Below are positions 48,570 through 57,378 of a stretch of 64,000 nucleotides of DNA, piece by piece. The first letter of the stretch is position 1, and every line of letters starts with the position of its first letter. Where the stretch lies: contig NZ_CP018811.1 in NCBI RefSeq assembly GCF_001922345.1, forward strand, positions 2,604,001 through 2,668,000, read 5' to 3'. Below the pieces are notes generated by a model. That model ran no database searches, was not told where the DNA came from, and worked only from the letters and a program-made list of their open reading frames with translations. A program made the translations under genes and the position numbers. The stretch is from Paraburkholderia sp. SOS3 (lineage in GTDB: Bacteria > Pseudomonadota > Gammaproteobacteria > Burkholderiales > Burkholderiaceae).

Positions 48570-49730
48570 ATGGATACACACATGACTGGAGTACTGTCTA
48601 TCCAGATGCGTGCAGTCGGTCACAAGACATACGCGAAGCTGATTCGCGACACGTCCGGTTATGAAACCGATCTCGACGTCGATTCATTCTGGGTCGATGA
48701 CGAGCGCTCCGTCATGACGAAGATCGTGCGGAAAATGGCCGAGTTCCGCGTGCCGAAGCTGAACCGGCGCAATCTCGATTTCCGCCGTGCGCGTGCCGAG
48801 TGGGCCACGGGCGCCATGGGCTCGAAACTCGCGCATCGAAAAGCCGGCCTCAAGAACTACGACGTGCTGCACTTTCACACGCAAACCGCGGCGTTCGGCA
48901 GCGTGAGCCTCATGAAGTCGATTCCGACCGTCATCACGATCGATATGACCGCGTTCCAGCTGATGCGCGAGCACGGCTCCGGGCCCGAGTGGACCTATCG
49001 CCCGAACGTGCTGATGGAGCGCAACGTGTTCCAGCACGCGGCGCATATCGTCGCGTTCTCCGATTGGGCCCGCGATTCCGTGATCGACGAACACGGCATC
49101 GCCCCCGAGCGCGTGTCGGTCATCACGCCAGGCGTATTGAAGGAAGCATTCCATCAACCGCAATTCGAATCGGGCTCGGTCACGAAACCGAAGATCCTGT
49201 TTGTCGGCAATGAATTTCGCCGCAAAGGCGGCGACGATCTGATCGCCGTGTTTTCAGAGCACTTTGCGCACAAGGCTGAACTTCATCTGATGACGAACGA
49301 TCCGCACGTTCCGTCGGGCGAGTCCGTCTTCGTCCATCGCGGCGTCTCGTCTTACACGCCCGAATGGCACCGTCTCTATGAGGAAGCCGAAATCTTCGTC
49401 ATGACGAGCCGCGCCGAGGCGCTCGGCATGGTGTTTCAGGAAGCGGCCGCGTCGGGCCTGGCATTGATCGGCACCCGCATCGGCGGCATTCCGGAAATGA
49501 TCGACCATGAAGGAAACGGCTTTCTGATCGCGCCCGGCGATCGACGCGCATTGCGTCAGTATCTGGGTGCGCTGATCGACAACCCGGCCATGCGCACGCG
49601 CATGCGCCACGCGAGCTACGAAAAGGCCGTACGGGAATTCAACGCGAGAACCAACACGAGACGCGTGTTCGAAGTGTTTCGATCGGTCGCCGCGCCCCAC
49701 GACGCACAACCGGTGCTTGTCGGTTCGTAG
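48570..49730 (+). CDS. Family 4 (GT-B) glycosyltransferase
   Basis: A 386-residue retaining glycosyltransferase. The C-terminal half carries KPKILFVGNEFRRKGGDD and the E-x7-E nucleotide-sugar motif in SRAEALGMVFQEAAASG, followed by GTRIGGIPEMIDHEGNG. The N-terminal acceptor domain includes HFHTQTAAFGSVSL. Start is ATG 48570; another ATG four codons later is possible, and no strong ribosome site is visible. With its GT2 neighbour it likely builds the local polysaccharide. Confidence 0.85.
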   Translation: MDTHMTGVLSIQMRAVGHKTYAKLIRDTSGYETDLDVDSFWVDDERSVMTKIVRKMAEFRVPKLNRRNLDFRRARAEWATGAMGSKLAHRKAGLKNYDVLHFHTQTAAFGSVSLMKSIPTVITIDMTAFQLMREHGSGPEWTYRPNVLMERNVFQHAAHIVAFSDWARDSVIDEHGIAPERVSVITPGVLKEAFHQPQFESGSVTKPKILFVGNEFRRKGGDDLIAVFSEHFAHKAELHLMTNDPHVPSGESVFVHRGVSSYTPEWHRLYEEAEIFVMTSRAEALGMVFQEAAASGLALIGTRIGGIPEMIDHEGNGFLIAPGDRRALRQYLGALIDNPAMRTRMRHASYEKAVREFNARTNTRRVFEVFRSVAAPHDAQPVLVGS

Positions 49731-50010
49731 GTCCGGACCCGCAGCGCGGCTGGGCGTAGCGCATAGACCGCCCGCCACCGCCCAACGCGCACTTCACCGC
49801 TCACACTTCGACGACATCGCGTCAGCGAAACGATGCGCGCCGGCGCGCACGGTGGACGCGCATGCGCGCCTTGCGGCGCCGGCCGCGCGAGGCCCGGTGA
49901 CTGACGCGACCGGGCACGGCCCCATGGCTGCGAAGCAACGGCAGCGGCGCCATCACAGATTGCGCCGCGTTCGTTGCATGCGGCAGGCCGAGCGCAGCTG
50001 ATCGGTCACC
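49731..50010. other. Intergenic region between convergent genes (280 bp)
   Basis: GC-rich sequence between the GT4 gene and galU. I see no gene, repeat or strong terminator hairpin. Confidence 0.35.
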
Positions 50011-50904
50011 TCAGGCAGCCGCAGCCGTGAGATGCGCGGGCAGATAGCTTTGCAGGTATTCCTCGAACTCGGCGCGCACTTCCGGGTGACGCAACGCGAA
50101 TTCGACGGTCGCTTTGAGGTAGCCGAGCTTGCTGCCGCAATCGAAACGCGTGCCGAAGTAGCGATAGGCGAGCACCTGCTCTTCGGTCAGCAGCGACTCG
50201 AGCGCGTCCGTCAGTTGCAGCTCGCCGCCCGCGCCCGGCTTGAGCGCGCGGATATGGCGGAAGATGGTCGGCATCAGCACATAGCGGCCCACCACGCCGA
50301 GGTTCGACGGCGCGACTTCAGGCGCCGGCTTTTCGACGATGCCCGACAGCTTGATCACGTCCTCTTCCCACTCGCGGCCCTCGACCACGCCGTACGAACG
50401 GCTGTCTTCGCGCGCGATCGTTTCGACGCCGACCACCGAGCTGTGATAGTGGTTGAACACGTTGACGAGCTGCTTCATCACGGGCTTTTCGCTGTGCAGC
50501 AGGTCGTCCGCGAGAATCACCGCGAACGGGCTGTCGCCGACGAGCTTCTCGGCGCACAACACCGCGTGACCGAGGCCCAGCGCTTCCGCCTGGCGCACGT
50601 AGAAGCAGTCGACATTGGCCGGCTTGATGCCGCGCACCAGTTCGAGCAGCTTTTCCTTGCCGCGTGCTTCGAGTTCCGACTCGATCTCATACGACTTGTC
50701 GAAGTGATCTTCGATCGCGCGTTTGCTGCGGCCCGTCACGAAGATCATCTCGGTAATGCCGGCTTCGATGGCCTCTTCAACCGCGTACTGGATCAGCGGC
50801 TTATCGACGATCGGCAGCATTTCCTTCGGACTCGCCTTGGTGGCAGGCAAAAAGCGCGTGCCGAGACCCGCCACGGGAAACACGGCTTTGGTGACTTTCA
50901 GCAT
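50011..50904 (-). CDS. galU: UTP--glucose-1-phosphate uridylyltransferase
   Basis: GalU makes UDP-glucose from glucose-1-phosphate and UTP, for polysaccharides and UDP-sugars. The 297-residue product starts [20 protein letters not shown], followed by [20 protein letters not shown], the nucleotidyl-transfer signature, and contains [20 protein letters not shown] and [14 protein letters not shown]. In cepacian bce-II loci the equivalent gene is called bceT. I start at the ATG 50904, which matches homologue N-termini; an in-frame ATG three codons upstream is possible. Confidence 0.94.
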   Translation of the reverse strand: MLKVTKAVFPVAGLGTRFLPATKASPKEMLPIVDKPLIQYAVEEAIEAGITEMIFVTGRSKRAIEDHFDKSYEIESELEARGKEKLLELVRGIKPANVDCFYVRQAEALGLGHAVLCAEKLVGDSPFAVILADDLLHSEKPVMKQLVNVFNHYHSSVVGVETIAREDSRSYGVVEGREWEEDVIKLSGIVEKPAPEVAPSNLGVVGRYVLMPTIFRHIRALKPGAGGELQLTDALESLLTEEQVLAYRYFGTRFDCGSKLGYLKATVEFALRHPEVRAEFEEYLQSYLPAHLTAAAA

Positions 50905-51132
50905 GGTATGCATTCCCACTCGGTTGATGACGTTGGCAACCGCCGGTTTCCGGAGCGGGCGTCCACCCACGTCCGTGCAGACCCGGCGGCGAATCTGATG
51001 TGCAAGAAGCGTAGCGGAAAAATAATAGGACTTTCGTTAAAGCGCCGCTAATTTCCTCGAGTGGCTTTCGCAGATTTACCGCGGCCGTACTCTAAAATCG
51101 ATAAAGCCGTTTTGCTTACCGCATAAACTGCC

Positions 51133-51184
51133 GCCGACGGCTGGCAATTACGTAAATATTGCCGGCCGCCGGCTATCCGTCGGC
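51133..51184. terminator. Nested inverted repeats at the 3' end of the small membrane gene
   Basis: GCCGACGG (51133-51140) and CCGTCGGC (51177-51184) form an outer stem; GGCAAT (51143-51148) and ATTGCC (51158-51163) an inner one. It lies just after the stop of the minus-strand small gene, upstream of galU. There is no U-run, so it may be a weak terminator or mRNA-stabilising structure. Confidence 0.35.
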
Positions 51185-51186
51185 AA

Positions 51187-51345
51187 TTATTGAAGAGCGG
51201 ACTCTTCGTTATCATCGAACTGCGGCAGTTTTCCCGGGTTCATGCGAAAACGGCCGATTGGCTCGTTGCGCAACGCTTCGCGGTATGCCGAGACTGCCAC
51301 CAGCACGAGCAGGACGATGACTCCAGCCAGCACATGTATGCTCAT
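51187..51345 (-). CDS. Small single-pass membrane protein
   Basis: A 52-residue protein: Met-Ser-Ile, then one membrane helix (HVLAGVIVLLVLVAVSAY), and a basic-to-acidic tail ending NEESALQ. A GAGGGGGTG ribosome site lies upstream of the ATG at 51345. No family is recognised. Between galU and an O-acyltransferase, it may help the polysaccharide machinery, but nothing shows this directly. Confidence 0.6.
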   Translation of the reverse strand: MSIHVLAGVIVLLVLVAVSAYREALRNEPIGRFRMNPGKLPQFDDNEESALQ

Positions 51346-51665
51346 TGACACCCCCTCGTCAAGAATTTGGCCAGTCCAAGTTATCACAAAAAAAGTAGTG
51401 GATAACGCGAACAGTATTTACCCGGAATATTTAATCTTGACACTGCCGTGACAGTGACCGTTGTAGATCAAATGTGCATATTTTCCAGGACTTTTTTATC
51501 GCTTTTATTTCAAACACGATGCATTAGCATAGCGATGTGCGGTCTGCACGCGGCGGCCATTCGTCCGCGCCGGTGCCGCCGCACGATAACCGGAGTCGAT
51601 ATCGCGCGCACCCGCTTTCATTCACCTGTCGCGCCACCGTGCCGGCATGCAGTAACGAGGACCGC

Positions 51666-52895
51666 ATGAGCGACACCGCTCTGACCGCCACCACAGCTAC
51701 TACAGCCCCTGCACAATCGCTGGCCTTTTCCGCCGCACCTGCCGACGCGCACGTGTCGAGCGCGGGCAAGGAGCAGGTGATCGACGTAATGCGCGGCTTC
51801 GCCGCCTTGCTCGTCGCTTACTTCCACTGCCGCCAGGTGGTGTGGGTCGGCATGCAGAGCTTTCACCACGCTGTCGGCACCTCGCTCGCGCCGGGTTCGC
51901 TCATTGCGTATGCGACGTTTCCAATCGCGTGGGGTTCCGCAGGTGTGCCAATCTTTTTCGTGATCAGTGGCTACTGCATCCATCGCGGCGCCGCATTCAG
52001 GCTCGCCCACGACCCGCACTACCGGCTCGATGCGGGCAATTTCTGGATGCGCCGGTTCGCGCGCATCTATCCGGTGCTGCTCGCCGCGCTACTGCTCACG
52101 CTCGCACTCGATTCGATCAGCCTGCAACTGCCGCCCGTCAACCATAAGATCCGCGAGATCGGCCTTTATCCGTTCCTCGTCAACCTGTTCTCGCTGCAAG
52201 GCGTCGCAGGCCATACGTATGGATCGAACGGCGCGCTCTGGACGCTGTCGCTCGAAGTGCAGTTCTACGCGATCTATCCGCTGCTGTTCGCCTTGCGCCG
52301 CCGTTTCGGCATCAATGCGATTGTTGTCGGGGTTGCGCTCGTCAATATCGTGTCGGCGCTCGTGCTCGAGCGGCACGACATCCAGTTTTTCCCGTCGTAC
52401 TGGTTTTCGTGGATGCTCGGCGCGTGGATCGCCGAAGCGCAGGCCGGCGCGACGCGCGTGCGGCCGCCGCGCTCGGCGCGCCTCTGGTACGGCCTCGCGG
52501 CGCTCTTCACGCTCGCGGGCTGCGGCGCGTTCTATGTCGGCCAATACCTCGCGTTCCAGCTGTGGGCGATCGGATTCGCGTGCTACCTGTACAAAGCGCT
52601 CGAGACCCGCCGCGCGGCGGCCGGATCGGCGCCGATGCGGGTGCTGTCGCGGCTCGGCGACTTCAGCTTCTCGCTCTACCTGATCCACCTGCCGCTGTTC
52701 GTGCTGCTGTCGTCGGTGATCTACCGGTCCGAGCTGCAGATGTCGATCTGGCCGTCGCTCGGCTATATGTGCATCGCGATTCCGGTCGCGTATGCGTTCT
52801 ACCGGCTCGTCGAATTGCCGGCGATGAAGTGGTCGGCAAACCTGAAGCCGAAGGCGCGCGCGAAGGTGGAAGGCGCGGGCGTGCGCGTTGCCTGA
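51666..52895 (+). CDS. Acyltransferase 3 family O-acyltransferase (BceS-like)
   Basis: A 409-residue membrane protein with about ten helices that transfers acyl (often acetyl) groups from the cytoplasm onto sugars. Family marks are VMRGFAALLVAYFHCRQVVW with its catalytic-type His, an FFVISGYCIH segment, FWMRRFARIYPVLLAALL and FSFSLYLIHLPLFVLLSS. An N-terminal cytoplasmic tail precedes the first helix. GAGGA lies before the ATG at 51666. Position in the locus matches bceS of cepacian clusters. Confidence 0.87.
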   Translation: MSDTALTATTATTAPAQSLAFSAAPADAHVSSAGKEQVIDVMRGFAALLVAYFHCRQVVWVGMQSFHHAVGTSLAPGSLIAYATFPIAWGSAGVPIFFVISGYCIHRGAAFRLAHDPHYRLDAGNFWMRRFARIYPVLLAALLLTLALDSISLQLPPVNHKIREIGLYPFLVNLFSLQGVAGHTYGSNGALWTLSLEVQFYAIYPLLFALRRRFGINAIVVGVALVNIVSALVLERHDIQFFPSYWFSWMLGAWIAEAQAGATRVRPPRSARLWYGLAALFTLAGCGAFYVGQYLAFQLWAIGFACYLYKALETRRAAAGSAPMRVLSRLGDFSFSLYLIHLPLFVLLSSVIYRSELQMSIWPSLGYMCIAIPVAYAFYRLVELPAMKWSANLKPKARAKVEGAGVRVA

Positions 52896-52993
52896 AGCGG
52901 CAAAGCGAAGAGGCCGGGAGCAGAGCCCGATCGCGTTTCGCGTGAGCCCACGTTAAGAGCTAATGGGAACGTTCAGGGGCCGCCCGGCCCCCT

Positions 52994-53050
52994 CGTTGGC
53001 GTCGCTTCGTTGGCGTCGCTTCGGCGGCGTAACTTCGGTGGCATCCGCTT
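52994..53050. repeat. 14-bp tandem repeat 3' of the acyltransferase
   Basis: Two perfect copies of CGTTGGCGTCGCTT are followed by two degenerate copies, in the 237-bp gap between convergent genes. No hairpin is formed. It looks like simple slippage. Confidence 0.7.
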
Positions 53051-53132
53051 GCGTGAGGCCGTTTCGGTGACGAAGCCAGAGCAACGTCGCCTGGCTTGCC
53101 CCGCTCGGCCAGCGGCCATCGAATCGCGTCGC

Positions 53133-55778
53133 TCAGGCGGCCTTCTTCTGCTGTGCCTGCCCTCGCCGGTCACGCGGCGCCACGGCCGCCACGCGCTTCA
53201 GAATCCGCTCGACCCCGTCGACATACGCCACCGTGCCGAACGAATCGACCGCAGTCCGGTAGCCGTGCGTCACGAGCCGCTCGCGCAGCGTCCGGTTAGC
53301 GTGCAATTCGGCGAGCGTGGCGGCAAGCGCACGGGCGTCGCCCGGTTCGCAGAGCATGCCGTTCTCTCCGTCGCGCACGATCTCGGTCACGCCGCCCGCA
53401 CGCGCCGCGACGACGGGCCGCCGCGCGAGCATGCCTTCGACGATCACGCGCCCGAACGGCTCCGGCGTGATCGACGTATGCGCCACGACATCCATCGCGC
53501 CCATGCAAGCCGCGATATCGTGCTGGAAGCCCAGAAAATGCACGCGCCCGGCAAGCCCGTGCTGCGCGACGAACGCGCGCAGTTCCGCCTCGTACGCATC
53601 CTCGCCGAACAGCGCGGAGCCGACGAATACCGCGTGCATCTGCGGATTCAGAGCGGCGCCGCCCTGCGCCATCGCCTCGAGCAGGACGTGCTGTCCCTTC
53701 CAGCGCGCGAGGCGGCTGAACGAACCAACCAGAAACGCATCGCGCGGCAGGTTCAGGCGCGCGCGCAGCGCCGCTTGCGGCATGTCGCGCAGCGCGTCGA
53801 ACGGCGCGCTCGCGATGCCGTTGAACACGACGTCGACCTTGCGGTCGTCGAATTTCGTCAACTGCATGAACGCGCGCGCGGATGCGCCCGAGTTCGCAAT
53901 GACATGCGCAAGCCCAAAGCGCGCGCACCATTTGATGACCGCGAGCTGCCGCCGGCCGAAGTGCTCGGCGCTGACGATGTCGCGCAGATGCCAGACCACC
54001 GGCTTGCGCGCGAGCTTGCCGGCCAGCACGCCGACCACCATCGAGCGCTGCGTATTCGCATAGATCACGTCGTTGTTGCGCGCCCGCGCAGCGGTCGCGC
54101 GCACCAGCGACCAGACGCTTTTCAGCGCGCGGCCAAGCGGCGGCGACGCGCCCTGCTTGCGCATGTCGCGCGTCGCGCCCGCGTCGAGCACGGTAACCGG
54201 GACGCCCGCCCGGTCGAGCGCCGCGCGAAACGGACCGTCGTCGAACAGCACGACATCCATGCGCGCGCGCAGCGCCTTGACGATTTCGAGCAGCGACAAT
54301 TCCGCACCGCCGAGCACGCCGCTCTGGTCGACCGCGAGCACGCGCAGCGACGCAGCCGCGTTCGCGGCCGCGCCTCTCGGCGGCGGATCGTAGGGCGGCA
54401 GCTTCGCGCCCTGCAGCGCGGGCACGTGTGCGCACACATGGGCGAAGAAGCGCTCGCGAAACAAGGCCGCCGAAAAGCGTTCGGCGCTCGCGCGGCAGTG
54501 CGTGGGCGCGAAACGGGCGTGGACCGTACCCTGGCGTGGACCTTTGCCCGGAACTTCATCTGCGCCTTGGGCCGGATCCTGCTGCGTCCCGAGCTCCGGC
54601 GCCGACTGCGCCTCGAAGCTTTCGACGGCGGCGACGATCGCCTCGGCGCTCTGCTCGTCGAAAAACAGGCCGGTCGGCTGCGGGTGCGACAGATCGCGCA
54701 CGGTTTCGAGCGCGCCGCCCTTGCCGTAGGCGATCACCGGCGTGCCGCAGGCCTGCGCTTCGACCACCGAAATGCCGAAGTCCTCTTCGGCGGCGAACAC
54801 GAAGGCACGCGCGCGGCGCATGCGGTCGCGCAGCACCGCGAACGGCTGATAGCCCATGATCTCGACGTTCGGCGCCGCCTTTGCGCGAATCTTCTGCATC
54901 TCGGGCCCGTCGCCGATGACGACGAGGCGCCGCTGCGGCATCTTCGCAAACGCTTCGACGATCAGATCGATCTTCTTGTACGGCACCATGCGTGATGCGG
55001 TCAGATAGAAGTCTTCCTTCTGCTCGAGCACCGAGAACGCTTCCACGTCGACGGGCGGATTGATCACGTCGGCGTCGCGCTGATAAACCTTCTTGATACG
55101 CCGCGCGATAAAGTCCGAATTCGACACGAACGAATCGACCGAATTGGCCGTGCGCACGTCCCAGTTGCGGATGTAATGCAGGATCAGACGCGCAAGCGCC
55201 GACTTCGGGCCGGCCGTCAGCCGCGATTCGTTCAGGTATTGATGCTGCAGATCCCACGCATAGCGAATCGGCGAATGCACATAGCTCACGTGCACCTGGT
55301 CGGGACCGGTCAGCACGCCCTTGGCCACCGCATGGCTGCTCGAAATCACGAGGTCGTACGCGGACAGGTCGAGTTGCTCGATCGCGAGCGGCATGAGCGG
55401 CAGATATGAGCGGTACTTCGTCTTCGCTTTCGGCAGCCTCTGGATAAACGATGTCGTGACCGGCTTGCCGCGAATGAAGCTGCGGTCCTCGAGGAAGTCG
55501 ACGAGCGCGAACAGGTCCGCATCGGGAAAGCACGCGATGATCTGCTCGAGCACGCGCTCGGCGCCCGCATAGGTGACGAGCCAGTCGTGCACGATCGCGA
55601 CGCGTACGCGTTGCGCGGCGAACGACGGATGCGGCGTCATGCGCCGCGGCGGGACCGTCGCCGGCCTGTCGAACGCGGCGTGGCCCGCGGGCGCCAACGG
55701 GACCGACGAGGCAGCGGAATGCGCGAGCGTGCGCGTCGGATTCGGCAGCCGCGTGTCTTCAGCGATATCGTGGTTCAT
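53133..55778 (-). CDS. bceR: Fused double GT-B glycosyltransferase (BceR-like)
   Basis: An 881-residue protein with two complete family-4-type glycosyltransferase units in one chain. Unit 1 (about 57-420) has VRVAIVHDWLVTYAGAERVL and an E-x7-E in FGISVVEAQACGTPVIAYG. Unit 2 (about 478-860) has LRVLAVDQSGVLGGAELSL, SFSRLARWKGQHVLLEAM, and EPFGRVIVEGMLARRPVVAA. There is no stop or frameshift between them, so the fusion is real. Two consecutive sugars could be added by one enzyme. The ATG at 55778 overlaps the flippase stop (ATGA). This matches bceR of the cepacian bce-II cluster, from memory. Confidence 0.87.
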   Translation of the reverse strand: MNHDIAEDTRLPNPTRTLAHSAASSVPLAPAGHAAFDRPATVPPRRMTPHPSFAAQRVRVAIVHDWLVTYAGAERVLEQIIACFPDADLFALVDFLEDRSFIRGKPVTTSFIQRLPKAKTKYRSYLPLMPLAIEQLDLSAYDLVISSSHAVAKGVLTGPDQVHVSYVHSPIRYAWDLQHQYLNESRLTAGPKSALARLILHYIRNWDVRTANSVDSFVSNSDFIARRIKKVYQRDADVINPPVDVEAFSVLEQKEDFYLTASRMVPYKKIDLIVEAFAKMPQRRLVVIGDGPEMQKIRAKAAPNVEIMGYQPFAVLRDRMRRARAFVFAAEEDFGISVVEAQACGTPVIAYGKGGALETVRDLSHPQPTGLFFDEQSAEAIVAAVESFEAQSAPELGTQQDPAQGADEVPGKGPRQGTVHARFAPTHCRASAERFSAALFRERFFAHVCAHVPALQGAKLPPYDPPPRGAAANAAASLRVLAVDQSGVLGGAELSLLEIVKALRARMDVVLFDDGPFRAALDRAGVPVTVLDAGATRDMRKQGASPPLGRALKSVWSLVRATAARARNNDVIYANTQRSMVVGVLAGKLARKPVVWHLRDIVSAEHFGRRQLAVIKWCARFGLAHVIANSGASARAFMQLTKFDDRKVDVVFNGIASAPFDALRDMPQAALRARLNLPRDAFLVGSFSRLARWKGQHVLLEAMAQGGAALNPQMHAVFVGSALFGEDAYEAELRAFVAQHGLAGRVHFLGFQHDIAACMGAMDVVAHTSITPEPFGRVIVEGMLARRPVVAARAGGVTEIVRDGENGMLCEPGDARALAATLAELHANRTLRERLVTHGYRTAVDSFGTVAYVDGVERILKRVAAVAPRDRRGQAQQKKAA

Positions 55779-57253
55779 GATGCGCTGTTCCTTGAATACA
55801 GTCTCGAGAGCCTGCCCAGCACGGAGCGCGCCAGATCGCGCAGCGCCGGTGTCATCGTCAGCGACCAGGCGACGTTCGCAGCGGTCATCAGCACGACAGC
55901 CGCGGCCGCGAGCGGGATCGTCGTCGCGATCGTGGCAATCCACAGTGCCGCCGCGAGAAAGGCGAGGTGCGGCACCATGTCCATCACGATCGGCCGCGCA
56001 TGCACGCGCGACAGTCTGAGCAGGACGAAGTAATCGAAGAAGCCGCGCGCGGCCACCGCGATCGCCGCGCCGGTCAGCCCGAAGTAATGCACGCCGGCCC
56101 AGATCGCGCCCGCGAACAGCGGCGTTTCGACGATGCTCACGCGCGCCGCGACGGCCGGATGCACTTGCGCCTGGATCATGATGCGCGCGAGGTTCGACTG
56201 CCCCGTGAGCCACACGAAGATGATCAGAATGCGGCCCACCGGCGCGCCCGCGCTCGCGACTTCGTTGCCGACCCACAGATGCAGAAACGGTTCGAGCACG
56301 AGCATCGCGACGAGCATGACCGGCGTGAATACGCCGTTCAGAAATTCGATCGACTGGCGCAGCACGAGGTCCGCATTTTCGCGATTGAGCGCGGACAGGC
56401 GCGGAAACAGCGTGCGCATCATCGCGCTCGGTATCACGCCGAGACGCCAGACGAGGTTTTGCGGCACCGAGTAATAGGTCACGAAACGCGCGCCGAGCGC
56501 CGAGCCCACCAGCACGCGGTCCATCGAATCGCCCATCAGTTGCAGCGTCGACGTGACGAGCATCCAGCCGCCGAAGCTGAACAGCCCCTTCGCGACGCCG
56601 AACTGCGGCGGCAGGATCTTGCGGATCTCGAGCACCTTCAGCGCGGAGCGGCCAAGCATCAGCGCCGCGATGATGCGCGCCGCCACGGCAGCGGCGAGCA
56701 CGTTCGGCAAGGTCGGCGCGATCCACCACGCAGCGAACAGCGGCAGCAACTGGAACAGGAACGTGCCGATCGTCTGGTTCGTGTTGTAGCTGCCGAACTT
56801 CTCGGCGCCGCTGATCGCGCCGGCAAACACCCACGACACATTCGCGATCGGTATCGCAAGCGCGAGCCACGGCAATGCGCCGATCACTTCGTGATGCAGT
56901 TCGGGCGGCACCTTCGAGAAATACGCCGTGTAGATGAACGTGCCGAAATAGATGAGCAGCCCGCCGATCGCACCGGTGGCCAGGTTAAGCCAGGTGGCGC
57001 TCCAGAATACGCGCGCGCATTCCTCCTTGTCCGCGGACGCGCGCGCCTTCGAGATCTGGTTCTGCGCGGCCATGCTCATGCCGAGATCGAGAATGCCGAA
57101 GTAGCCGATCAGCACCCAGACGAGACTCACCACGCCGTACCGTTCGACGCCGAGCGCCTTGATGTACGCGGGCACGGTCACGAGCGAGACGAACGTGGGC
57201 AGTATCAGGCCGATGAAATTGATCCCTACGTTCCTCAGGATGCTTTTGTCCAT
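55775..57253 (-). CDS. bceQ: Polysaccharide flippase (Wzx-type, BceQ-like)
   Basis: A 492-residue inner-membrane protein with 12-14 helices of the MOP superfamily, moving lipid-linked repeat units across the membrane. The N-terminus (NVGINFIGLILPTFVSLVTV, PAYIKALGVERYGVVSLVW) is typical of Wzx flippases. The AAGGG ribosome site precedes the ATG. It is coupled by a 4-nt overlap to the double glycosyltransferase and follows the exported beta-propeller gene by 125 bp; the three probably form one operon. Confidence 0.88.
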   Translation of the reverse strand: MDKSILRNVGINFIGLILPTFVSLVTVPAYIKALGVERYGVVSLVWVLIGYFGILDLGMSMAAQNQISKARASADKEECARVFWSATWLNLATGAIGGLLIYFGTFIYTAYFSKVPPELHHEVIGALPWLALAIPIANVSWVFAGAISGAEKFGSYNTNQTIGTFLFQLLPLFAAWWIAPTLPNVLAAAVAARIIAALMLGRSALKVLEIRKILPPQFGVAKGLFSFGGWMLVTSTLQLMGDSMDRVLVGSALGARFVTYYSVPQNLVWRLGVIPSAMMRTLFPRLSALNRENADLVLRQSIEFLNGVFTPVMLVAMLVLEPFLHLWVGNEVASAGAPVGRILIIFVWLTGQSNLARIMIQAQVHPAVAARVSIVETPLFAGAIWAGVHYFGLTGAAIAVAARGFFDYFVLLRLSRVHARPIVMDMVPHLAFLAAALWIATIATTIPLAAAAVVLMTAANVAWSLTMTPALRDLARSVLGRLSRLYSRNSAS

Positions 57254-57378
57254 CCGGTACCCTTCACGTCAGTCGTCGACGCAGATCGACGCATGTAAAA
57301 AGACGGCGCCGCACGTCCTGTGCAGCGCGAAACAAAACGCCGCGCATGCGTGGTGCGAATGCAGGTCGCAGCGCACGC

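Noticed and set aside
55779..56870. N-terminal extension of the double glycosyltransferase into the flippase gene
   Set aside because: The frame is open, but it is antisense-like junk sequence overlapping the flippase; the start with ATGA overlap at 55778 is far better.
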